A stretch of DNA of 43,225 nucleotides from Gammaproteobacteria bacterium. Its GTDB lineage: Bacteria; Pseudomonadota; Gammaproteobacteria; Legionellales; Legionellaceae. Where the stretch lies: the NCBI GenBank assembly GCA_010030245.1, contig RGPR01000002.1, positions 1 to 43,225 of the forward strand, given 5' to 3'. Below the pieces are notes generated by a model. The model was not told the origin of the DNA, did not search any database, and was given only the letters and a program-made list of their open reading frames with translations. Positions within the stretch are counted from its first letter, which is position 1; the number at the start of each line of letters is the position of its first letter. Both the position numbers and the translations under genes were made by a program. This document shows, in pieces, positions 1 through 9,724 of the stretch.

Positions 1-163
1 GCCAAACCAGTTGTCCGCCAACACCCATTCAAACAAGACATGATTGGTGCATGCTTGCTGAATTAGTTGTCGGAAGTGCTGGTTTTTATTCACCGTTATC
101 TCCTTTGGCATGAGCGTAATGCTAGCAAATCAGATAATCAGTATAAATATCAAGCATATCCAT
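1..163 (-). pseudogene. Decayed IS4/IS701-type transposase remnant (runs off left edge)
   Basis: On the minus strand a good ribosome-binding site (GGGAGG) precedes an ATG at 163 and a peptide MDMLDIYTDYLIC that stops at 122. This opening resembles the start of Legionella-type IS4/IS701 transposases as I remember them (MD-LDIY-DYLIS). After the stop, another frame reads on to the window edge and ends in VLADNWFG, which resembles the D-S/N-WF block around the second catalytic Asp of DDE transposases. The middle of the gene is therefore missing and the frame is shifted: an internally deleted, dead copy. The family assignment comes from short motifs only. Confidence 0.5.
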
Positions 164-169
164 GCTGTC

Positions 170-190
170 GCCTCCCTAAAATTAGGAGGC
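170..190 (-). promoter_or_regulatory. Hairpin covering the ribosome-binding site of the transposase remnant
   Basis: GCCTCC (170-175) and GGAGGC (185-190) are perfect inverted repeats around an AT-rich loop, just upstream of the transposase start at 163. On the minus strand the arm nearer the start contains the Shine-Dalgarno GGGAGG, so a transcript entering from outside would hide it. Such sequestering hairpins are known from several insertion sequences. The function here is inferred. Confidence 0.35.
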
Positions 191-254
191 AAATTTTAAT
201 GGATTTTAGTTATGAAGCAAGGATCAGTGCGTAAGGTGAGTTTGTAAAAATTTT

Positions 255-1610
255 TTAAAGTTTAAACGATTCCAGATAACGTGGAATATGGCAGTCAATA
301 AACAGCTTTTTTTCAATGTGTTGCTTTAACGCCAGACTTGCATCAGGTTCACCATGGGTAATGTAGATTTGTTTTGGTTTTTTGGGAAATGTTCTCAACC
401 ATTCAATAATTTCTAGGTAATCCGCATGGGCAGATGTACTTGAGAGTGACACAATATTGGCTTTCATCGGGTACATTTCGCCATGTATTTTGAGGAAGCG
501 CTCACCGTTTAAGAGTCTTGCCCCTCTTGTTCCTTGGGCTTGATAACCGGTCATTAAAATGGTGTTTTGCGCATGGGGTCCAAGGCATTTTAAATGATGC
601 AGAACTCTCCCTCCTGCTAGCATGCCACTTGCTGAAATAATGATTTTTGGGGTGCTGTCTGCATCCAAGCCTTTGGAGTCTTCTGGGCTTTGGATAAACT
701 GCGCCAAATGACAAATGCGTTTGCAGTCATCTTTATTCAAGCGATGCTCATCAAGATGAGCCTGCATAATCTCAGTGGCATCAATTGCCATCGGGCTATC
801 TAGATAAATGGGTACATGAGGAATGCGTTTGCTCTTGATGAGGCTGTCGAGATAATAGAGCAAAGATTGGGTTCTGCCAACGGCAAAAGCGGGTATTAGC
901 ACACTACCACCTTGTCCAATAGTGCTATTCACACAATTGGCGATGATACTAAAGCCATCTTCTTGGGGGTGTTGGCGATTACCATAAGTGGACTCAAGTA
1001 TTAAAATACCACCTATTTTAGGGGTTTCAGGGGCTTTCATGATGGGATCATTCGGCCGTCCTAAATCGCCGCTAAATACTAGCTCTTTATTGCCTAACTT
1101 ACATTCAAGAAAAGCAGCGCCTAAGATATGCCCCGCTTTTCGCCAGGTTACTTCCATGCGTGGGAAAAAAGAATAAGCTATGTCAAAATCTATGGGCTCA
1201 AAATGCCGAAGACAAGATTCGGCATCTTCTTCGGTGTAGAGCGGAAGAGCTGGATGGTGCTTGCTATAATGGTATTTGTTGGCACGCTTGGCATCTTCTT
1301 CATGGAGGTAACCGCTATCGGGTAAAAGAATTTTGCAAAGTTCATAGCTCGCCCGGGTGCAGTAAATTTTGCCTTTGAAACCATTTTTAACCAATAGGGG
1401 CAAATAGCCACTATGGTCGATGTGGGCATGAGTCAAAAAAACCGCATCAAGCATTTTGGGGTCAATCGGCAATTGGTCCCAGTTTTTTAAACGCCATTCT
1501 TTTAGACCTTGAAATAAACCACAATCAATCAAAACTTGGTGTTTATCGCTAGCCAAATGATATTTAGATCCGGTAACGGTTGTGGCAGCTCCTAAAAATG
1601 TCAATCTCAT
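255..1610 (-). CDS. Metallo-beta-lactamase-fold beta-CASP RNA-processing exonuclease
   Basis: A 451-aa protein of the YSH1/CPSF-like bacterial family, which cleaves RNA at a two-zinc site. The zinc motif HAHIDHSG is at about residues 61-68, the later metal-ligand Asp follows in FSGDLGRP (about 179-186), and a beta-CASP insert contains ASGMLAGGR (about 328-336). The SAHADY motif (about 394-399) and a final ITHGE (about 420-424) complete the site. Length is normal for the family (about 450 aa). AAGGA lies 7 nt before the ATG on the minus strand, which supports the start. It is transcribed divergently from the ATPase gene at 1716. Its exact RNA targets cannot be read from the sequence. Confidence 0.9.
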   Translation of the reverse strand: MRLTFLGAATTVTGSKYHLASDKHQVLIDCGLFQGLKEWRLKNWDQLPIDPKMLDAVFLTHAHIDHSGYLPLLVKNGFKGKIYCTRASYELCKILLPDSGYLHEEDAKRANKYHYSKHHPALPLYTEEDAESCLRHFEPIDFDIAYSFFPRMEVTWRKAGHILGAAFLECKLGNKELVFSGDLGRPNDPIMKAPETPKIGGILILESTYGNRQHPQEDGFSIIANCVNSTIGQGGSVLIPAFAVGRTQSLLYYLDSLIKSKRIPHVPIYLDSPMAIDATEIMQAHLDEHRLNKDDCKRICHLAQFIQSPEDSKGLDADSTPKIIISASGMLAGGRVLHHLKCLGPHAQNTILMTGYQAQGTRGARLLNGERFLKIHGEMYPMKANIVSLSSTSAHADYLEIIEWLRTFPKKPKQIYITHGEPDASLALKQHIEKKLFIDCHIPRYLESFKL

Positions 1611-1691
1611 GATGCATCCTTGGTTGATATCTTAAGTGTATGCTATTTTTCAATATTTGCATTTTTTTTTAACATGACCTAGATTGAAATG

Positions 1692-1703
1692 AGAACATGT
1701 TCT
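1692..1703. promoter_or_regulatory. 12-bp perfect palindrome, candidate operator
   Basis: AGAACATGTTCT is a perfect palindrome ending 12 nt before the ATG of the ATPase gene at 1716, in the divergent spacer. It could be a repressor site. It resembles a Gram-positive LexA box (GAAC-N4-GTTC) but has a 2-nt centre instead of 4, so LexA is unlikely. Confidence 0.3.
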
Positions 1704-1715
1704 ATTTTACGGTAA

Positions 1716-2249
1716 ATGATGCAACTCACAAATTGGATTGTAGTGACAGGACCGCCATCCTCGGGAAAAACCACCCTAATTCAAGGATTGCAAGCCAAGG
1801 GCTTTACCATCTGCCCTGAGTTGGCAAGAGAAATTATTCAGTATTCTTTAGGTTCAAGTTTTACCGCTAAAAGTTTACGTCATGACAAATTGAAACTACA
1901 ACGAGAAATTTTAGCGGTTTCTTTAAAGCGGGAGCATGGTCTTGACTGTGCTGAGCAGATATTTTTTGATAGAGGAACACCCGATAGTATTGCCTATTTT
2001 AAGCTGCATGGTTTTGATCAGCAACCAGCGATTCGAGCTTCAATGTTTCGACGTTATCTACATGTGGTTTACTGCGAGGGTTTGGTGATGGTCAAAGATG
2101 GTCTAAGACAAGAATCTGATATAGAGGCTAAAAAAATTGGGGAATTGATTTTAGAAGCTTATCGGATGCTGGGCTACCATCCCATTTGTTTACCAGTATT
2201 GCCTCCTGAAGCGCGCTTAGAATTTCTCTTACAATCCTTGGTCAATTAA
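1716..2249 (+). CDS. Small P-loop ATPase (AAA_28-like)
   Basis: A 177-aa protein with a Walker A motif GPPSSGKTT at about residues 12-20 and little else of known function. Similar short ATPases (the AAA_28 group) are widespread in proteobacteria, mostly uncharacterised, and look like kinases. FFDRGTPDS (about 83-91) fits the kinase-like DRG pattern seen in that group. The gene opens with two ATG codons in a row (1716 and 1719), and either could be used. It lies 48 nt upstream of the asparaginase gene on the same strand, so the two may be cotranscribed. No substrate can be assigned. Confidence 0.65.
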   Translation: MMQLTNWIVVTGPPSSGKTTLIQGLQAKGFTICPELAREIIQYSLGSSFTAKSLRHDKLKLQREILAVSLKREHGLDCAEQIFFDRGTPDSIAYFKLHGFDQQPAIRASMFRRYLHVVYCEGLVMVKDGLRQESDIEAKKIGELILEAYRMLGYHPICLPVLPPEARLEFLLQSLVN

Positions 2250-2297
2250 CAATCATGAGCTAAAATAAACTTAAGACTTTCTTGTTCGCGCTAAATC

Positions 2298-3311
2298 ATG
2301 ACTGCTAAAAAGATATTAATCATCAATACTGGAGGCACTATTTCCAGTGTGCGCACCGCACACGGGTTTTCCCCAAAACAGGGACATTTAGAAGAGGTAT
2401 TGCCGAAAATTTTAGGGCTTTCTCATCCTGAAATGCCAACATATGATATTCATGAGTACCAGCCATTACTCGATTCTTCAAATATGACCTTAGCGCAGTG
2501 GAATGTCATCGCGCAAGATATTTGGGAAAATTATCCATATTATGATGGTTTTGTGGTCTTGCATGGCACGGATACCATGGCTTATACGGCTTCAGCTTTA
2601 TCATTTATGCTGGAAAATTTAGCCAAAGCTGTCATTTTAACAGGATCGCAAATTCCTTTAAGTGAAGCGCGCAATGATGCTGTTGATAATTTGGTGACAT
2701 CTCTTTGGCTTTGCGCAAATACTGAAATTAAAGAGGTATGTATTTATTTTGACAATCAATTACTAAGGGGGAATCGGGCTAGAAAAGTTAGTGCAGAATC
2801 AATGTCTGCTTTTGCCAGTCCCAATTACCCGAATTTGGCTGAAATTGGGATACATATTCAGATTCATCAAGAATATTGCCTTGCCTCGCCAAATGCGGCA
2901 TTTAATTTGCAAAAATTGTCTGCTCATTTTATTGCTAACTTCAGACTGTTTCCTGGCTTTTCAAGCGAGGTATTAAAATTTTTACTGGAGCAACCAGTTA
3001 AAGGCCTTGTCCTAGAAACTTTTGGTGCAGGCAATGCGCAAAGTAACGACCCATCCTTTCTGAATATGTTACGGCAAGCAAGTGAAAAGGGGGTTGTGAT
3101 GGTGAATTGTACGCAATGTTTACACGGCAAAGTTGAAATGAGTCAATATGAAACTGGATTTCGATTGCAAGAGGCTGGGCTTGTCAGTGGTTATGACATG
3201 ACGCCTGAAGCAGCCCATTGTAAATTACTTTATCTCTTATCCAAATATGATGACGTGCGCTTTATTAAAGAGCAGATGATGCTAAATCTTCGTGGTGAAA
3301 TGTCGCCTTAG
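2298..3311 (+). CDS. ansA: Type I (cytoplasmic) L-asparaginase
   Basis: A 337-aa protein that hydrolyses asparagine to aspartate and ammonia. The first catalytic threonine lies in NTGGTISS (about residues 10-17) and the second signature is HGTDTMAYT (about 89-97). TGSQIPL follows at about 116-122. There is no signal peptide, which fits the cytoplasmic type I enzyme rather than the periplasmic type II. Length is as expected (about 335-340 aa). No clear Shine-Dalgarno precedes the ATG. It follows the ATPase gene by 48 nt and precedes the gyrB promoter. Confidence 0.9.
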   Translation: MTAKKILIINTGGTISSVRTAHGFSPKQGHLEEVLPKILGLSHPEMPTYDIHEYQPLLDSSNMTLAQWNVIAQDIWENYPYYDGFVVLHGTDTMAYTASALSFMLENLAKAVILTGSQIPLSEARNDAVDNLVTSLWLCANTEIKEVCIYFDNQLLRGNRARKVSAESMSAFASPNYPNLAEIGIHIQIHQEYCLASPNAAFNLQKLSAHFIANFRLFPGFSSEVLKFLLEQPVKGLVLETFGAGNAQSNDPSFLNMLRQASEKGVVMVNCTQCLHGKVEMSQYETGFRLQEAGLVSGYDMTPEAAHCKLLYLLSKYDDVRFIKEQMMLNLRGEMSP

Positions 3312-3345
3312 GCACTTATGATCGCTCGCGAAATTAGGGGGGTTC

Positions 3346-3354
3346 TGATATAAT
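3346..3354 (+). promoter_or_regulatory. Extended -10 promoter of gyrB
   Basis: TGATATAAT is a perfect extended -10 element, 44 nt upstream of the gyrB ATG at 3398. The position 17 nt upstream holds only a weak -35 (TCGCGA), as is common with extended -10 promoters. It suggests gyrB has its own promoter independent of ansA. Confidence 0.5.
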
Positions 3355-3376
3355 CAATACATTATTGATCGACTGA

Positions 3377-5815
<2,439 letters not shown>

Positions 5816-5828
5816 GTTTCGTAAAAAG

Positions 5829-5851
5829 GTGCCGCATCCCTGCGGCGCTTT
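5829..5851 (+). terminator. Hairpin terminator after gyrB
   Basis: GTGCCGCA (5829-5836) pairs with TGCGGCGC (5841-5848) around a TCCC loop, with one G-U pair, followed by TTT. It lies 13 nt after the gyrB stop. The T-run is short, so termination may be partial. Confidence 0.55.
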
Positions 5852-5975
5852 GTCCATCGCCTAAGCTTGATGATTTGATCTTAGAAAACTTTTTTTAAAT
5901 AAAAAAAGCGATAAAAAGAAATTCAGCACTGCATCCTTGCAGCATTTCTTTTCATCGCCTTAAGCTTAGTGACAT
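5829..5975. repeat. Two diverged copies of a hairpin repeat (REP-like)
   Basis: Two units share the same order: a GC-rich hairpin with GCATCC-TGC at its tip, a T-rich stretch, CATCGCC, then TAAGCTT. Unit 1 runs from about 5829 to 5872 and unit 2 from about 5924 to 5975. In unit 2 the tip hairpin CTGCA-TCCT-TGCAG sits inside longer arms (5908 to 5958) pairing GCGAT-AAAAGAAAT with ATTTCTTTTCATCGC. A related motif (CAGCACCCATGGCTGCT) occurs at about 8111-8127. This looks like a dispersed intergenic repeat family in this genome; no function can be assigned. Confidence 0.45.
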
Positions 5976-6182
5976 CCTGTCTGACTAATCCCTGTCTTCA
6001 ACAACATTCCTTATGCCTATAAGCATAACTGCTCATGGGGTTTAGCGCTAGTCACGATGGCTTAACTGCTTGTAGGACATGTCTTATAAATAAGTAAGTT
6101 TAAAAGAAGGCATAGGGGACCTTTTATTTTATTAATGTTATTGTATACTAAAATTTTATGTTTCAAGGATGAAACAGCATTG

Positions 6183-8057
6183 ATGGTCAATTTCATCAAT
6201 AGATATTTGATGTATTCACTTATTTTTTCTATGATGGTCTATTTTTTTGCCTATCAAAAGTTAATACATTTTAGCTATTCTTTTGATTTTTTTATGTTGG
6301 CGATCGTTTATGTCTATGCATTAAATATATGGTTAAAATTTTTTAATCTTCAGTTAAAGCCTAATCTAAGATATTTCTTGATCCTGCTAGTGTGCGTTTC
6401 AGGGTTATTAAGTCAAGCATGTTTGACTTATCTCTTTCAAATAGTTCTGCTAGTTGTATGTATCGATAAAATAAAAATTCAGCCATCATGGTCCAATTTT
6501 TTTGGACTGTTGTTGTTATCTGTTGCGGTCAAGACTTACCAGTCTTTTGGTTTATGTCAGTGGGAGCAAGTACTGACACTAATCCAATTTGGTCAGGCTG
6601 GGCTTCTTAAGGGCGATGTTGAGACATACCTACACATATTGCTTGCAGCGGTATTATTCCCTGTATGGCTATTGTATTTTTTTAAGGCTCAGCATGAAAT
6701 TTTTACGCATTTTTGCAAGATATCAGCTCCAGTGATGGAGGCATTGCAAGTGCTGTTATCTGCTGCTGTAATGTGTTATATCACGGGTGTTTATGATTTT
6801 CTGGTGACTTTAACAGTACTTTATCGGCAGCTGAGTCCGATGCTTATTTTTTCTGGGTTTGCTTTGGGGGGCATTGTATACTGCTATTATCAATTGTTGC
6901 AAAAACTTGTTCCGATTGGGCTATTCATCTCAGGTGTTTTGGCGATGGATGCGGAATATCAACTGTTTAATGATGCTTATCATCGATTACAGCATCTTAA
7001 TTCAGTAGATTATTTTCAACTCGATTACAAAAATCCAGCTGACGTGGATTTTCAAAAGATTGCAAAGCCTAGAAATTTAGTATTAATTTATGTTGAAAGT
7101 TTAGAATCTAGTTATCAGAACAAGAAATTGTTCGAGCATGATTTACTCAGACATCTCAATAAATTAGACCTTCCTAAGGTGTCGTTTAATCATTTTAGCC
7201 AACTGCCTAATACAGGTTGGACAATGGCCGGGATTATTGCTAGTCAGTGTGGTGTACCTTATAAATTAAGCACAGCTTACTTAGGAAATATGCTTGGTCA
7301 ACACCTTAAAACCTTTATGCCACATGCATGGTGTTTAGGTGATGTATTGAATGCTTATGGGTATAGGAATGTATTTTTAAATGGCAGCTCTTTAGAATTT
7401 GCAGGTCAAGGGCTCTTTTTTAAGACGCATCATTATGATGAAATTTATGGCCGTAGTGAATGGCAACACAAGGGATATTCATCTGCTGATCTACAATTTT
7501 GGGGTCTTGCTGATGATTTTCTTTTTACAGAAGCCAAACACACACTAAATCGTTTGATGCAGGAAGAAAAACCATTTAATTTAACAATTTTAACCATTGA
7601 CACGCATGGTATTGATGGACGCTTATCTAAGACTTGTTTACAACAAGGTGGTCGAACTTTTGAAAATATTGTTGAGTGTAGTAGTGCGGAAGTAGCTAAT
7701 TTTATTCATTATGTTGCAGATAAAGGTTGGTTAGACCGCGTGACTATTGTTGTGACAGGCGATCATTTGGTGATGAAAAATGCCATTAGTGATAAGTTAA
7801 ACCAGGCTCAGGAGCATTTTATCTACAATGCATTCATTGCAGATAAACCATTAAACAAATCTCGCGATAGTATCGTTCATTTTGACTTATACCCAAGTAT
7901 CTTACATGCATTAGGGTTTAGCTGGGATGATGACAGGTTGGGCTTGGGACATTCTGCACTTGGCGCAACAAATCCAAGCTTAAATCCTGAAAAACGCCTC
8001 ACTGATTTAAAAAAAACAATTTTATCTGAAAGCATGGCTTATAAAAAACTGTGGTGA
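6183..8057 (+). CDS. OpgB-like phosphoglycerol transferase (membrane sulfatase-fold enzyme)
   Basis: An inner-membrane protein of about 624 aa from the OpgB/LTA-synthase family. OpgB moves phosphoglycerol onto periplasmic glucans, so the catalytic domain should face the periplasm. The first ~240 residues are mostly hydrophobic segments. The alkaline-phosphatase-fold domain follows with LIYVESLES (metal-binding Glu), NTGWTMAG (nucleophile Thr), SQCGVP and VVTGDHLVM (Asp-His metal ligands). TGWT-AG-I-SQCGVP is characteristic of OpgB rather than of LPS phosphoethanolamine transferases. The start is uncertain: ATG 6183 follows AAGGA but with long spacing, and ATG 6135 would add 16 residues. No glucan-synthesis genes are adjacent, so the acceptor is inferred. 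Confidence 0.8.
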   Translation: MVNFINRYLMYSLIFSMMVYFFAYQKLIHFSYSFDFFMLAIVYVYALNIWLKFFNLQLKPNLRYFLILLVCVSGLLSQACLTYLFQIVLLVVCIDKIKIQPSWSNFFGLLLLSVAVKTYQSFGLCQWEQVLTLIQFGQAGLLKGDVETYLHILLAAVLFPVWLLYFFKAQHEIFTHFCKISAPVMEALQVLLSAAVMCYITGVYDFLVTLTVLYRQLSPMLIFSGFALGGIVYCYYQLLQKLVPIGLFISGVLAMDAEYQLFNDAYHRLQHLNSVDYFQLDYKNPADVDFQKIAKPRNLVLIYVESLESSYQNKKLFEHDLLRHLNKLDLPKVSFNHFSQLPNTGWTMAGIIASQCGVPYKLSTAYLGNMLGQHLKTFMPHAWCLGDVLNAYGYRNVFLNGSSLEFAGQGLFFKTHHYDEIYGRSEWQHKGYSSADLQFWGLADDFLFTEAKHTLNRLMQEEKPFNLTILTIDTHGIDGRLSKTCLQQGGRTFENIVECSSAEVANFIHYVADKGWLDRVTIVVTGDHLVMKNAISDKLNQAQEHFIYNAFIADKPLNKSRDSIVHFDLYPSILHALGFSWDDDRLGLGHSALGATNPSLNPEKRLTDLKKTILSESMAYKKLW

Positions 8058-8552
8058 TCTATAGAGTACTTTCCTAGAATATCGTTTACGTCTTATATTG
8101 TATAAAAATAACCAGCACCCATGGCTGCTTATCTAAAGTCAAAAAAATGCTTAATCGGATTGTGGTATTTTTTAAGTAATTAAAAGTTCTGGAGCATTTA
8201 AAAAATGTTCAAAGATAGTGTATGATTTTAAGAAAGGCCTTGGAAAAATATCTTGGTGCTTGTTGTCTAAAATCGCCAATATTAATCGAAAACACCAGCT
8301 AAATGCATCAAGAGGCTGTTAAAAAAAGAACAAAATGCCACCAAATTCTACTGTTGCGGATACGCTCAACTAATTTTTTTAGGTCTAGCGTAAGAACAAC
8401 GGGTTTGTTTGCCATCAATAGCTATCTATTGAACGCAGTTTACAAAACAGGTTTGCAGGCTTTCAGAGATAAACAAGACATCACGCGAGCAACTGAATCA
8501 TGACGAGGTATCTAATTGTCGTAATGGCTAGAATTTTCTCAACCAATCCAAT
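8058..8552. other. Gene-poor boundary between core genome and accessory block
   Basis: No convincing gene is visible in these 495 bp. They hold one copy of the hairpin-like motif CAGCACCCATGGCTGCT (8111-8127) and AT-rich sequence. A 66-codon open frame at 8303-8503 lacks a ribosome-binding site and resembles nothing I know. This is the probable transition from the chromosomal core (OpgB-like gene) to mobile DNA. Confidence 0.4.
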
Positions 8553-8837
8553 TTACCATGCCTCAATATCATGCGTATAAATGCCTTTTTTACGACAATA
8601 TTCTCCTAACTCTAGCTCAGATAGACTAGCTGTTTCTATAATGATTTGTAAGTGTTGAGCAGCATTAAAATGTGTGCTTTTAGCTTGGATTGATTCTGTC
8701 ATATTTCCACGTTTTCTTTCTTCACTACGCCAAGAGTATAACGTTGTTGTTGGGATGCCCTCTGTACGTGATAGTTCAGGAATAGCCACATTATAAGGTG
8801 GTAATAACTTTTTTTTTTCAGTATATTGTTGTCGCAT
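8553..8837 (-). pseudogene. Truncated IS3-type transposase OrfA (helix-turn-helix part)
   Basis: The 94 residues match the DNA-binding subunit of a transposase family I associate with IS3 elements. LLPPYN and IPELSRTEGIPTTTLYSWR form the helix-turn-helix (about residues 11-36). ASLSELELGEYCRKKGIY (about 69-86) is the second conserved block. Intact relatives continue after this block, but here the frame ends at once in DIEAW-stop and no OrfB follows downstream. It is therefore a fragment of an insertion sequence. AGGA before the ATG at 8837 supports the start. It diverges from the gene at 8886. Confidence 0.6.
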
Positions 8838-8885
8838 TTTATCCTCATTGATCTCATTTGTAAGTGAATTTTAGGGGTGACAACT

Positions 8886-9401
8886 ATGCTGACACAGGGG
8901 GCTTATGAAGATGGTGAAGTGAATGAATGGAGAATTAAACCAGATTTTCAAGCTAATCTCCCTAAATATATTAAGGCATTGTTGTTAAAAGAAAAAATTA
9001 TTACTTCAAATGTACCAAAAATAGTCAATGAAGAAATGATACCTCTTCTTGACAGGGAAATTGAACGGTTAAAGCTTAAATATGGTGAGACTGATAATCG
9101 TATTCAAATATTAGAAAATACCACTGATTTTCTTCTGCAGTGTATTGCTAAAGATGAAGCTACCGATCATCTATCGGAAATTTCTACTCATATTAATAAA
9201 ATATATCTGAATAACAGTTTGGATAAATATAGTTCACTTGAGAAAATTGGAATCTGCTTGTTAAACATGTTGATGATCCTTCCACTCGGAATACCTGGTG
9301 CCATCAAGTATGCTACCACTGGAAGTTTTTTCTTTAGTCTTCACGTAAAGTCACAAGAATTGGAATTGCTAAATACTATACACCAAGAAGTGTCATTATG
9401 A
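8886..9401 (+). CDS. Hypothetical protein with C-terminal hydrophobic hairpin
   Basis: I do not recognise this 171-aa protein. Residues about 45-110 are charged and helical with coiled-coil character (REIERLKLKYGETDNRIQILE). One hydrophobic stretch near the end (IGICLLNMLMILPLGIPGAIKYA, split by Gly-Pro) looks like a membrane hairpin, and the tail is short and acidic. AGGGG at 8873-8877, 8 nt before ATG 8886, decides the start; a GTG at 8877 overlaps this site and is less likely. It lies between transposase debris and an island-end relic, so it is accessory. A secreted effector is possible in a Legionellales background but nothing proves it. Confidence 0.45.
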   Translation: MLTQGAYEDGEVNEWRIKPDFQANLPKYIKALLLKEKIITSNVPKIVNEEMIPLLDREIERLKLKYGETDNRIQILENTTDFLLQCIAKDEATDHLSEISTHINKIYLNNSLDKYSSLEKIGICLLNMLMILPLGIPGAIKYATTGSFFFSLHVKSQELELLNTIHQEVSL

Positions 9402-9439
9402 TTGTTAATCAACTGAGAGAGAGCTTATTGCTCTCGGCG

Positions 9440-9506
9440 AAGTGTACTCTAAGAGGTCGTGAGGAAATTTTGATTTTACTAGAAGCCACGTGTGGTGTGG
9501 CTCCCC
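9440..9506. repeat. Relic of an island right end with tRNA-Asn terminator and 3' tip
   Basis: This stretch aligns nearly base for base with 30382-30448, the region just downstream of the intact tRNA-Asn. It shares AAGTGTAC-C, AGAGGT, GAAATTT, the terminator arms AGCCAC-GTGGCT and the last bases of the tRNA (TGGCTCCCC, 9498-9506). Homology stops there. It marks the scar of an older island inserted at the same tRNA. Confidence 0.7.
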
Positions 9507-9542
9507 TTAGTAAGTATATTACGAACTCATAGGAGAGAAGAA

Positions 9543-9617
9543 GTGATTAATTTTGGTCAGTGCTATTCGCCCATTGCGAAAACAAGATTTAGCAATCAAC
9601 AGACAATGTCAGCTTAA
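9543..9617 (+). CDS. Possible 24-residue ORF with good ribosome-binding site
   Basis: A GTG at 9543 follows AGGAG (9531-9535) at 7 nt spacing and opens a 24-codon frame (MINFGQCYSPIAKTRF onwards) ending at 9617. It could be the surviving start of a gene cut at the island junction, a leader peptide, or chance. I recognise no family. Confidence 0.15.
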   Translation: MINFGQCYSPIAKTRFSNQQTMSA

Positions 9618-9724
9618 GATTAGATCACCTTGTGGTTATTTATGGTTATTTATTTTATATTAAATCTATTTTTTGGTAGAATAATGGTCATTTAACCTAT
9701 GCAAACAAAGAAATGGGAGCCAAT

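Noticed and set aside
1692-1703. LexA box
   Set aside because: The centre is 2 nt rather than the 4 nt of the Gram-positive site, and it does not match the CTG-N10-CAG gammaproteobacterial site.
5829-5975. CRISPR array
   Set aside because: Only two diverged hairpin units without regular spacers; no cas genes anywhere in the window.
8303-8503. 66-codon open frame in the core/accessory boundary
   Set aside because: No ribosome-binding site and no resemblance to any family; AT-rich chance frame.
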